A stretch of DNA of 20,570 nucleotides from Leptofilum sp050292445 (lineage in GTDB: Bacteria; Chloroflexota; Anaerolineae; Promineifilales; Promineifilaceae), in NCBI GenBank assembly GCA_050292445.1, contig JBNKLQ010000093.1, positions 1 through 20,570 of the forward strand. The letters are read 5' to 3'. A program made the translations under genes and the position numbers. How positions within the stretch are numbered: the stretch's first letter is position 1; each line of letters opens with the position of its first letter. The notes beneath the pieces are model-generated. The model was given only the letters and a program-made list of their open reading frames with translations. It did not search any database and had not been told where the DNA came from. Positions 6,170-13,154 of this stretch are shown here, piece by piece.

Positions 6170-7270
6170 CTAGCGAATTGCTTGCTCAGTGTTCTTGTCG
6201 AACAAATGCATGTTGGTCATATCCATGACCAGATCAATCTTGTTGCCAAAGCCTACGCTCATGCGCGTATCCACCGTAGCAACCAGACTGTTGCGGCCAG
6301 AGTTAACGAACAGATGCTGCTCATGGCCTAAAAGCTCGACCACCTCAACCGTTCCTTCCATGGGAGCGGCCTTGATGCTCGGTGGTGCAAATTCTGGGGC
6401 ATGGACATGCTCTGGACGCATACCAAAAACAACCTCTTTGCCCACATAATCATTGTACGGTCCTTTGCGATCATCTGGTACCTGAACGCGGAAGTCGCCG
6501 GTATCAATATACAATTTGCCTTCTTCACCCACCAGGGTGCTATCGAAGAAGTTCATGCTGGGGCTGCCGATGAAGCCAGCCACAAAGATGTTGGCCGGAA
6601 CGTTGTACAGGTTACGCGGGGAATCGATCTGCATCAATTTACCATCGCTCAACACGGCAATACGATCCCCCATCGTCATTGCTTCTACCTGATCGTGGGT
6701 TACGTAGATAAACGTGGTTCCCAGGCGCTTGTGCAATTTGCTAATCTCGGCTCGGGCTGTAACGCGCAGCTTGGCATCCAGGTTAGAAAGAGGCTCATCC
6801 ATGAGGAATACAGATGGTTCGCGCACAATGGCTCGCCCAACAGCCACACGTTGCCGCTGACCACCGGACAAAGCTTTGGGCTTACGGTCCAGCAATTGAG
6901 CCAGGCCTAAAATGTCAGCTGCTTCTTTAACACGACGGTCAATTTCTGACTTGGGTGTCTTACGCAGTTTCAGACCAAACGCCATATTGTCGTATACCGA
7001 CATATGGGGGTACAACGCATAGCTTTGGAACACCATAGCGATGTCACGGTCTTTGGGGGGCACATCGTTCACGACGCGATCACCGATGAGAATTTCACCT
7101 TCGGTAATCTCTTCCAGTCCGGCCAACATTCGCAGGTTGGTTGATTTACCGCAGCCAGATGGACCGACAAAAACAACAAACTCTTTGTCTGCAATTTCCA
7201 TGTTCAAATCAGTCACGACGGTCACGTCGCCAAACCGCTTATATACATGCCGATAACTTACACTTGACAT
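6170..7270 (-). CDS. ugpC: ABC transporter ATP-binding protein, UgpC/MalK/MsmX type
   Basis: The 366-aa protein has Walker A GPSGCGKST (residues 36-44), a Q-loop in MVFQSYALYPHM, the signature LSGGQRQRVA, Walker B VFLMDEPLSNLD, and the H-loop THD. A C-terminal TOBE/OB-type regulatory domain from about residue 240 carries FGMRPEHV. This is the energising subunit of CUT1-type importers for sugars or glycerol-3-phosphate. No permease or binding protein lies nearby, so it probably serves several transporters, as MsmX does in Bacillus. The RBS AAGGAG lies 6 bases before the ATG. A consensus promoter is visible upstream and a terminator downstream, so it is monocistronic. The exact substrate cannot be read, and the symbol is by family only. 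Confidence 0.93.
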   Translation of the reverse strand: MSSVSYRHVYKRFGDVTVVTDLNMEIADKEFVVFVGPSGCGKSTNLRMLAGLEEITEGEILIGDRVVNDVPPKDRDIAMVFQSYALYPHMSVYDNMAFGLKLRKTPKSEIDRRVKEAADILGLAQLLDRKPKALSGGQRQRVAVGRAIVREPSVFLMDEPLSNLDAKLRVTARAEISKLHKRLGTTFIYVTHDQVEAMTMGDRIAVLSDGKLMQIDSPRNLYNVPANIFVAGFIGSPSMNFFDSTLVGEEGKLYIDTGDFRVQVPDDRKGPYNDYVGKEVVFGMRPEHVHAPEFAPPSIKAAPMEGTVEVVELLGHEQHLFVNSGRNSLVATVDTRMSVGFGNKIDLVMDMTNMHLFDKNTEQAIR

Positions 7271-7304
7271 TTAAATCTCCTTATGTGTGTAATGTGGGTG
7301 AGGT

Positions 7305-7333
7305 ACTATAACGGCCGTTTCAACCCCTGTCAA
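7305..7333 (-). promoter_or_regulatory. Sigma-70-type promoter of the ABC ATPase gene
   Basis: On the minus strand TTGACA (7328-7333) and TATAGT (7305-7310) are separated by exactly 17 bases. The ACGGCCGT octamer fills the eight spacer bases next to the -10 box. The predicted transcript starts about 28 bases before the ATG. Confidence 0.75.
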
Positions 7334-7375
7334 AAAAAATCGAATAAATGTCTAATCGCGTGGTGTTATCATGAG

Positions 7376-7717
7376 CTACTCTTCTTCCAAAGCTAAAATA
7401 TCTGTCAGATCACCATCCAGGGCGGCCATCTCTAAAATGCTAGGCGGCAGATCAGCCGGAAGATAATTGGCATACCCGTTGATCCAGTTTGCCACCGTCT
7501 GGTGATTCACCAACAAAAGACGACCAATCAAGCGCAAGCTCAATCCTTCCAGATGCAAAGTCAAGGCCTGTAGGCGGATTTCCTCATCATACCCCTGGCC
7601 TTTTGGCGCGGGAGTGTAACGACAGCCGCAATGTTTACAGCGGAACCGTTGACTGCCAGCCGGCGTACGGCCGTCTTTAATCTGGCGCGTTTTGGCAGAA
7701 CATGTAGGACAGATCAC
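7376..7717 (-). CDS. Stand-alone zinc-finger/HTH protein (IS1 InsA-like)
   Basis: This 113-aa protein starts with a zinc-ribbon pattern, C3-x2-C6 and C27-x2-C30. A helix-turn-helix follows at about residues 55-80, and the protein ends in an acidic tail (ALDGDLTDILALEEE). The finger plus HTH resembles the DNA-binding N-terminal part (InsA) of IS1-family transposases. No catalytic DDE part and no inverted repeats are present nearby, so it is either a relic or a domesticated regulator. The start is GTG at 7717, with AGGAAAGG just upstream. The kinase gene stops 12 bases before, so the two are probably co-transcribed. A regulatory role is inferred. Confidence 0.75.
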   Translation of the reverse strand: MICPTCSAKTRQIKDGRTPAGSQRFRCKHCGCRYTPAPKGQGYDEEIRLQALTLHLEGLSLRLIGRLLLVNHQTVANWINGYANYLPADLPPSILEMAALDGDLTDILALEEE

Positions 7718-7729
7718 AAAATTCCTTTC

Positions 7730-8704
7730 CTAAACGATGGTTAATATGACGGCAATCAGCAGCAGCAAAAAAGTAGCCAGCAAAGCAACCCAGTTGGCCC
7801 GCAACGCGGCCCCCAGCCCCAATGGATTCGATGCAGGCGCCTTGGCCCCAGGGCGAGGCTGTAATCCAAAAAAGACCTGACGAAATGCCTCTACGCTAGA
7901 CGGCCGTTCGTCTGGATGCATCTCCATCGCCCACTGAATAGCCTCAGACACATGGGGCGACACCGCTGGATTTAGACGGCGCGGCAGGGGCAAGGCCGAG
8001 GGATTTAAAAAACGGGTCTTGGCATCAGGCGGCGGAAAATCGGTCAGCAGATGGTACAACGTGGCCCCCAGCGCGTAAATATCAGAACGCACATCGGTGT
8101 GGCCACCATCGCCACCGTACTGTTCCAGCGGCGTGTAAAGTGCCGTGCCCCGCCCCTGAACGACGGTGATGGTTCGCTCATCATCCGTCGCCATCAACTT
8201 TACCAGGCCAAAATCAACCAGCTTAATGCGATTGTCCAACGTGAGTTTAATGTTGGCAGGTTTAATGTCTCGGTGTAAAACAGGGGGGTCCTGCCGATGA
8301 AGATAGGCTAGCCCATCAAAAATCTGATTCGCCCAGGTCAGGATATCTTCTTCCACCAACGGACCCTGGTTTTCTTGCAATAACTGGCGCAGGTTCTGGC
8401 CCGTTACAAAATCCATGACCAGGTAATCACGGCCGTTTTCCGTAAAAAAGTCTGATACTTTCGGCAAGCTGGGATGGTCAAGTTGGGCTAAAATACTGGC
8501 TTCTTGCAAAAACTGGCTCTGTGCCTGCTGCCGATAAGTGTCATTGGCATTGGGGTCCGGCTGTACTTCTTTAATCGCACACAAACGGCCTGGCAAGCGT
8601 AAATCCTCGGCACGATAGACGCTGCCCATGCCACCCTGACCCACAATGTTGGTCAGCTTGTAACGTTCACGTAAAATAACACCACTTTCGAGCGTAACAA
8701 ACAT
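7730..8704 (-). CDS. Membrane-anchored Hanks-type Ser/Thr protein kinase
   Basis: From the ATG at 8704 the protein is 324 aa. Kinase landmarks in order are the glycine loop GQGGMG (22-27), ATP-binding K45 in AIKEV, HRDIKPAN (144-151), DFG (164-166) and SDIYALG (207-213). A short linker then leads to one C-terminal membrane helix (about 303-323) with no extracellular sensor domain. It phosphorylates Ser/Thr on partner proteins at the cytoplasmic face. The likely partner is the divergent FHA-winged-helix protein, since FHA domains bind phosphothreonine. A longer version from TTG at 8740 would add 12 residues but would overlap the -35 box. No Shine-Dalgarno precedes the ATG, and the promoter position suggests a leaderless mRNA. 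Confidence 0.92.
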   Translation of the reverse strand: MFVTLESGVILRERYKLTNIVGQGGMGSVYRAEDLRLPGRLCAIKEVQPDPNANDTYRQQAQSQFLQEASILAQLDHPSLPKVSDFFTENGRDYLVMDFVTGQNLRQLLQENQGPLVEEDILTWANQIFDGLAYLHRQDPPVLHRDIKPANIKLTLDNRIKLVDFGLVKLMATDDERTITVVQGRGTALYTPLEQYGGDGGHTDVRSDIYALGATLYHLLTDFPPPDAKTRFLNPSALPLPRRLNPAVSPHVSEAIQWAMEMHPDERPSSVEAFRQVFFGLQPRPGAKAPASNPLGLGAALRANWVALLATFLLLLIAVILTIV

Positions 8705-8712
8705 AGGTTTAT

Positions 8713-8740
8713 AGTATACTGAACCTGTTCTGCCAAACAA
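8713..8740 (-). promoter_or_regulatory. Kinase promoter in the divergent intergenic region
   Basis: On the minus strand TTGTTT (8735-8740) and TATACT (8713-8718) are spaced by 16 bases. Transcription would begin about two bases before, or at, the ATG at 8704. The -10 lies in the palindrome AGTATACT (8713-8720), so the same bases could also serve the + strand gene, but I see no good -35 box for that direction. Confidence 0.6.
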
Positions 8741-8760
8741 CTATTGAAGGGATGATAACC

Positions 8761-9405
8761 ATGAATGAAAAACCGGTATTAGTTGCTCGCGAAGGACAAT
8801 TAGCTGGTCAACGCTGGACAATTGAAGGCGATGAATTTTTAATTGGTCGCGGTTCAGATTGTCAAATTGTCTTACCTGAACGCCAGGTATCCCGCCACCA
8901 TGTACGCATTACGCATGAAAACGGCCGTTACACTCTGCACGATTTAGGTAGCCGCAATGGCACACACCTGAATGGTAATCAAATTGAAGGGTCCACCGTT
9001 CTGCAAGATGGTGACGAAGTCTCCATCGCCTTGTGCGTCAAGCTTGTGTTTGTCGGCACAGATGCCACCATTCCCCTTACCTTTGAGCCACCCACACAGG
9101 AAGGCAATCTTCAAATTGTTGAAGCACAGCGCGCGGTCATCATCAACGGTGAAGAGCTAGATCCACCTCTCTCGCTGGCGCAGTTCCGCCTGCTGGAGCT
9201 GCTCTATAACGGCAAGGGGGCGGTTTGCAGCCGGGATGACATTGTAGAGGTCGTTTGGCCCGGCACAGATGGCCTGGGCGTCTCAGAACAAGCCATTGAC
9301 GCCTTAGTGCGCCGCCTGCGTGACCGTCTGGCCGAGCTGGACGAGTACAATTACATTGTCACCGTACGCGGCCACGGCTTCCGCATTGACAACGAGCCAC
9401 ACTAA
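8761..9405 (+). CDS. FHA domain protein with C-terminal OmpR-type winged helix
   Basis: The protein is 214 aa from ATG 8761. The FHA domain (about residues 5-98) has the canonical phosphothreonine-binding residues GRGSDCQI (29-36), SRHH (44-47) and LGSRNGTHLNG (62-72). A winged-helix domain of the OmpR/PhoB C-terminal type follows (about 115-212; FRLLELLYNGKGAVCSRDDI, then VRRLRDRL and VTVRGHGFRI). It lies divergent from a Ser/Thr kinase, which suggests a phosphorylation-responsive transcription factor. The domain order is the reverse of EmbR (DNA-binding first, FHA last). An ATG at 8752 is also in frame, but GAAGGG (8746-8751) abuts it and is correctly spaced for 8761. Confidence 0.9.
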   Translation: MNEKPVLVAREGQLAGQRWTIEGDEFLIGRGSDCQIVLPERQVSRHHVRITHENGRYTLHDLGSRNGTHLNGNQIEGSTVLQDGDEVSIALCVKLVFVGTDATIPLTFEPPTQEGNLQIVEAQRAVIINGEELDPPLSLAQFRLLELLYNGKGAVCSRDDIVEVVWPGTDGLGVSEQAIDALVRRLRDRLAELDEYNYIVTVRGHGFRIDNEPH

Positions 9406-9664
9406 GGACAATCACATTTGTTCTGTCGGGTGAGGAGAAAGCATCCTCAGCTGCGCTCTAGCTGACCCCGTTCGCATTTGAGAATGCTCACTCCGCACAT
9501 GTTATTTGTTTGTACTTAGCACCCCAACAAAAAATGCAGATTTTTCACAGGTCTTAAAGTAGTCGTTCGGTGCGAAATCGCTATGGTAATTCCAAACAGC
9601 TACTTAGAAACGCAGCAAGGGACAATCTTACCCCTTGGAATTTTCAAACGGAAGCTAAAACACC
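9406..9664. other. Gene-poor spacer with one imperfect hairpin
   Basis: No convincing gene is seen in these 259 bases. AGCATCCTC (9440-9448) pairs with GAGAATGCT (9480-9488) with one wobble. A smaller CAGCT/AGCTG hairpin lies inside the loop, and GTGAG/CTCAC lies just outside. There is no T-tract. It could be a structured RNA or a decayed repeat. Confidence 0.35.
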
Positions 9665-10843
9665 TTGGTTCACTGGAGATATTACACTCAATCAGAAATC
9701 CGTGATTATCGGCTAGATTTTCTGCGCGGTTATTTCGTATTTGTAATGACAATTGATCATTTAAAAACATTTCCCGCCTGGACATCAGTGCTTACAGGTG
9801 CCGGACAATTGTGGGTATCAGCCGCAATCGGATTTATCCTTATCTCGGGTTTTGTCTTTGGAACAATTTATCGTAGAAGGATAGTAACTCAAGGCTGGCA
9901 GTGGTCTATTCAACAAATCGGTCGACGGGCGCTTCAGCTATACTTTCTTAGTGCATTCAGCCGCCTTGCTTTAGCAACTGGTGACTATATATTGCGCCTG
10001 TTTTGGGAACGGCCGTCTTCGGTACCGGAAAATTATTGGCATGTAATAGACGGGGCTTTATTCCACACGAGATATGTATTTGGCCACACTGACATGCTTG
10101 TTCTTTATGCGCTCTTGCTACCAATGGGCCTGGTAGCACTCTATTTTCTGGCTAGCGGCAAATGGCAGATCGTAATAACCGGCTCTTTTTTCTTGTGGTA
10201 CGCCAATTATACAGACGCCAACATTATGCATCTGTTTCGTATTGGCTTTCCTGTCTTTGCCTGGCAACTCCCTTTTATTCTTAGTCTTGTTGCTGGCTAC
10301 TATCATCAAGAAATTGGCACATGGTGGGCTAAACGGCCGTTTCCCCGATTTGCGCTATTGTTATTTATAATTTTGCCTTTCTTGCTCCTCGTTATTAGCT
10401 ATCTCATTACATTTCATGGGCTTTGGGCAGGCATTGATTGGAAACAGATTAACTTCACATTCTTCAACAAGTCATTGGTGGCACCAGGCCGCCTCCTTTT
10501 AGCATTTTGGTTATTTGCCAGTACGTATAAACTGCTCACGCTCTTTTGGCATATTTTACAACGTTTACTGGGTTGGCTATTTTTGCCTTTAGGCCAAAAT
10601 GCGCTGATTGCTTATTTGATACAAGGATTTGGCACCTATTTTGTCTCTCGAGCACCAGGCTATCCATTTCCTCGCCATGATCCCATTATCATGGGGTTTA
10701 TCCATCTTGCCTTTGTAATATTTGTATGGGGGACCACAAAGTTTATTGCAAATCACCTGGGAAACCTTCAGTGGCTACAAAAAACACTACCCATTATCAG
10801 CCAAAAGATGAAAAACCCGTATCCTACAACCACCTACAAATAA
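9665..10843 (+). CDS. OpgC-like multi-pass membrane acyltransferase
   Basis: The protein is 392 aa with about ten hydrophobic membrane segments. The N-terminal sequence IRDYRLDFLRGYFVFVMTIDHL is the hallmark of the OpgC family, whose members modify periplasmic glucans or cell-surface glycans with succinyl or related acyl groups. Other acyltransferase-3 type proteins share this RLDxLRG-and-H pattern, so the acceptor is unknown. No opgG/opgH gene is nearby. Translation appears to start at TTG 9665 (in-frame stop at 9656, GGAAG ten bases upstream). An ATG further in would remove the RLDFLRG motif. The gene is visibly richer in A and T than its neighbours, which is compatible with transfer. It ends at a shared bidirectional terminator. 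Confidence 0.82.
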   Translation: MVHWRYYTQSEIRDYRLDFLRGYFVFVMTIDHLKTFPAWTSVLTGAGQLWVSAAIGFILISGFVFGTIYRRRIVTQGWQWSIQQIGRRALQLYFLSAFSRLALATGDYILRLFWERPSSVPENYWHVIDGALFHTRYVFGHTDMLVLYALLLPMGLVALYFLASGKWQIVITGSFFLWYANYTDANIMHLFRIGFPVFAWQLPFILSLVAGYYHQEIGTWWAKRPFPRFALLLFIILPFLLLVISYLITFHGLWAGIDWKQINFTFFNKSLVAPGRLLLAFWLFASTYKLLTLFWHILQRLLGWLFLPLGQNALIAYLIQGFGTYFVSRAPGYPFPRHDPIIMGFIHLAFVIFVWGTTKFIANHLGNLQWLQKTLPIISQKMKNPYPTTTYK

Positions 10844-10888
10844 AAAAGGACGCTGCTGCCTGCTGCCAACGGCAATAGCGCCCTTTTT
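10843..10888. terminator. Bidirectional terminator between convergent genes
   Basis: AAAAAGGACGCT and AGCGCCCTTTTT form a 12-base stem with one mismatch, flanked by an A-tract on the left and a T-tract on the right. It lies between the OpgC-like gene and the opposing 362-aa gene and can serve both. Confidence 0.8.
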
Positions 10889-10909
10889 ACTTCCGTATTC
10901 TCTGTAACT

Positions 10910-11998
10910 TTATCCCTCAGGCCTTAGAGAAATTTGAATTTCCTTATCATCCAGCCGAGTGACGGTTACGTGAACCTCATCATTTTCCGTAAAGTTATCT
11001 TCCAGCCAACGGTGTACAGGCGGACTCAGCACAATCCGCGCCATGTCATTAGGCAGCATCCGCCACACGGCACTATCTTTGTCGTACACACCATCATAAT
11101 AAATCGTTACAGGGCGCGTCTCCGTACGGGAGTTAATGGCAAAGAATGGCCAATGGGCCGATGTTAGATTGATAAAGCCACGACGCAAATGCAACGGCTT
11201 CACTTTAGAAACATGCGTAAACCCATCTTCCGGTTTGAGAACCGTTTCTAGCGAAATATTCATTTCTTCTGAATCTTTCCCACCCATCATCGGCTTTACG
11301 GTACGTGCTTTTGGCTTTGATTTGCGTTTGCTGGTGGCCCGCCGCCCTGTGAGGAAATGAATAAGCGGCAGAAGCTCATCGATTTGGTCACGCAGCACAT
11401 CGGAAATGGCTAGGCCCATTGCTGCCGCCTGTTCGGCCGGAATGCGGCGGCTAAGGTAAAACGGAGTTACCCATTTATCTTCGCTATTCAAATACCCAGC
11501 CTTGCCTAAAGCCTCCGCCGACAGTTCTGGAGACAATGCCGTTATGCTGTCTTTGAATAGATCTTGGTAATGGGCTTCTTCGCCACTTTCGTCATCTACC
11601 TGCACCTGCTGCAAACGAAATGACCATTCGGCACCTAGCTCCGTGATTAGGCGGTGGGCCATCACCGGCTGCGCTTCAGCATTTTTCAACGCTTTGGTCA
11701 ACGCCTTTGTATCTGTAAGGGCTAGCTGCATTTCCAGGCTCAACGGCCGTGCAAAAAACGCTATGTGCAAATCCTCTTCTGGGGATTCACTGGCAGAAAT
11801 ATAAACGGATTGATTGGCTTTACTCAGGCCAGCAAAAGGTAAATCGCCCTTCGCCTGACGCGATAAATTATTGTGCAACAGATGGACAAACTGCTCTAGC
11901 TGATCCAAAGCAAAATTAATGGCGGTCTCTTCCCCCGCCCAGCCAAATGCAGTAAACACAGGCATGGATAAGCCTGTAAACGCTGTTTTTGATGACAT
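10910..11998 (-). CDS. Hypothetical protein, 362 aa
   Basis: I do not recognise the family. The protein is soluble with no signal peptide or membrane segment. It appears to have an N-terminal helical half (about 1-215), a very basic linker at about 217-237 (RRATSKRKSKPKAR), and a beta-rich C-terminal half (about 245-362). That half ends in alternating hydrophobic strands (DEVHVTVTRLDDKEIQISL). The basic linker could contact nucleic acid, but this is a guess. The ATG at 11998 has GAGGAA upstream, and a consensus promoter lies about 120 bases further up. It appears monocistronic and ends at the terminator at 10843-10888. Confidence 0.8.
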   Translation of the reverse strand: MSSKTAFTGLSMPVFTAFGWAGEETAINFALDQLEQFVHLLHNNLSRQAKGDLPFAGLSKANQSVYISASESPEEDLHIAFFARPLSLEMQLALTDTKALTKALKNAEAQPVMAHRLITELGAEWSFRLQQVQVDDESGEEAHYQDLFKDSITALSPELSAEALGKAGYLNSEDKWVTPFYLSRRIPAEQAAAMGLAISDVLRDQIDELLPLIHFLTGRRATSKRKSKPKARTVKPMMGGKDSEEMNISLETVLKPEDGFTHVSKVKPLHLRRGFINLTSAHWPFFAINSRTETRPVTIYYDGVYDKDSAVWRMLPNDMARIVLSPPVHRWLEDNFTENDEVHVTVTRLDDKEIQISLRPEG

Positions 11999-12114
11999 TG
12001 GTAATTCCTCACTCAGTCAGAAAATAATGTGGCCGCAAAACGAACAACTACCTGACGATGGTTTGTTATGGGGATGCGTAATTAAAGAGGATTGTTTATT
12101 CCTGCTCCCACTTA

Positions 12115-12142
12115 TTTATAGCCTACGATTAATTCTTGTCAA
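12115..12142 (-). promoter_or_regulatory. Promoter of the 362-aa hypothetical gene
   Basis: On the minus strand TTGACA (12137-12142) and TATAAA (12115-12120) are separated by 16 bases. The predicted 5' leader is about 110 bases. Confidence 0.65.
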
Positions 12143-12361
12143 ATTTATAGCACACTGGAAATTTGTGAGACCCTATACACGCCTCTAGATAAAAAGTAAA
12201 CGTCTGAACCATAACAATAACAGATTCTAGAAAACATGCCTGCTATTCCGTCTGAATCAGCTAACAACCATACCGTCACGTGAGGTACGCCGTGAATAGT
12301 CCAAACATGAATTTATTTGCTCTAACTGGCCAATAAGATCAATGAGGATCTATTAACATTT

Positions 12362-12390
12362 CTGACCAAATTCCCACATCACGTTACAAT
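12362..12390 (+). promoter_or_regulatory. lipB promoter, probably giving a leaderless mRNA
   Basis: CTGACC (12362-12367), a 17-base spacer and TACAAT (12385-12390) are followed by the lipB ATG at 12397. That is where transcription should start. No Shine-Dalgarno sequence precedes the ATG. Confidence 0.55.
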
Positions 12391-12396
12391 ATCTGC

Positions 12397-13143
12397 ATGG
12401 ACTTACTACAAACAACCTGGGCAGGAATTGTACCCTATGATGCGGCCTGGGATTGGCAAAAAGAATTGGTGTCGGCGCTGTCGGAAACGGCCGTTTCCCC
12501 ACCTCATCATCTCCTCCTCCTAGAACACCCACCTACCTACACTTTAGGCCGGCGTGGCACGCTGGACCATTTGCTGCTGGATGAAGCTCAGCTTAAGACA
12601 AATGGTTTTACCCTGCGTTGGGTAGATCGCGGCGGCGACATCACTTACCACGGACCAGGCCAGCTCGTTGGCTACCCTATTCTCGACCTGAAGCGGATTT
12701 TTGCCCGGCGCGGCCATGAACGGCCTGATTTGCACCTTTATCTGCGCGATTTGGAAGAGGTGATCATTCAAACATTGGCCGAATTTGGCATAAATGGCTG
12801 GCGCTATAAAGGATACACGGGCGTTTGGGTCAATTCGCCACGTGGCCCGGAAAAAATTGCCGCCATCGGCATTCGCGTTAACACCAAAGGGATTAGCAGC
12901 CACGGCTTTGCCCTGAACGCACAGCCCAACCTGAACCACTTTAATCACATCATCCCCTGCGGTATTCAAGAGCATGGGGTCACAAGTATGAGTCAGGTGC
13001 TGAAACGGCCGTTTACCACCACCGACCTCATCCCACCTATCTTAACCGCCTTTCAAAACATCTTTGATCTTAAAATCGAAAGACCTGACAGGTCTTCTCC
13101 AGCCAAGATCACAACCGTAAAAGACCTGTCAGGTCTGGTCTAA
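12397..13143 (+). CDS. lipB: Octanoyl-[ACP]:protein N-octanoyltransferase
   Basis: LipB moves the octanoyl group from acyl carrier protein to a lysine of the E2 or H lipoyl domains, the first step of lipoate assembly. This 248-aa protein has the family blocks in order: LEHPPTYTLGRRG (42-54), RGGDITYHGPGQLVGYPI (78-95), KIAAIGIRV with catalytic K153, GFALN (170-174) and PCGI with catalytic C188. The active site is complete. lipA follows 11 bases after the stop, giving a compact lipoate operon. The last 20 or so codons (from 13081) come from an inverted repeat and are not typical LipB sequence. Octamers at 12487 (ETAV) and 13005 (KRPF) lie in surface positions. Confidence 0.96.
   Translation: MDLLQTTWAGIVPYDAAWDWQKELVSALSETAVSPPHHLLLLEHPPTYTLGRRGTLDHLLLDEAQLKTNGFTLRWVDRGGDITYHGPGQLVGYPILDLKRIFARRGHERPDLHLYLRDLEEVIIQTLAEFGINGWRYKGYTGVWVNSPRGPEKIAAIGIRVNTKGISSHGFALNAQPNLNHFNHIIPCGIQEHGVTSMSQVLKRPFTTTDLIPPILTAFQNIFDLKIERPDRSSPAKITTVKDLSGLV
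13081..13136. repeat. 16-bp inverted repeat forming the 3' end of lipB
   Basis: AGACCTGACAGGTCTT (13081-13096) and its exact reverse complement (13121-13136) flank a 24-base spacer. Each arm is itself nearly palindromic. It is translated as the LipB tail (PDRS ... KDLSGL). The core CTGACA/TGTCAG recurs at 15372-15394. Confidence 0.8.
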
Positions 13144-13154
13144 AACGAGCAAAA

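Larger units (their letters stand above)
11999..12396. other. Divergent intergenic region, 398 bases
   Basis: No gene is supported here. It holds the promoter of the 362-aa gene (12115-12142, minus) and the lipB promoter (12362-12390, plus). The stretch between is AT-rich with stops in all frames, and I see no strong hairpin or repeat in it. Confidence 0.7.

Noticed and set aside
6401..6910. A 169-aa frame opposite the ABC ATPase gene
   Set aside because: It lies fully inside a well-recognised gene and shows no family features.
7376..7717. A functional IS1 transposase gene
   Set aside because: Only the zinc-finger/HTH part is present; there is no DDE domain and no terminal inverted repeats flank it.
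9406..9664. A tRNA or other known RNA gene
   Set aside because: The hairpin does not fit a cloverleaf, and no known RNA family was recognised.
11919..12188. An 89-aa + strand frame reaching into the 398-base spacer
   Set aside because: It begins antisense inside the 362-aa gene, has no RBS, and its composition is not protein-like.
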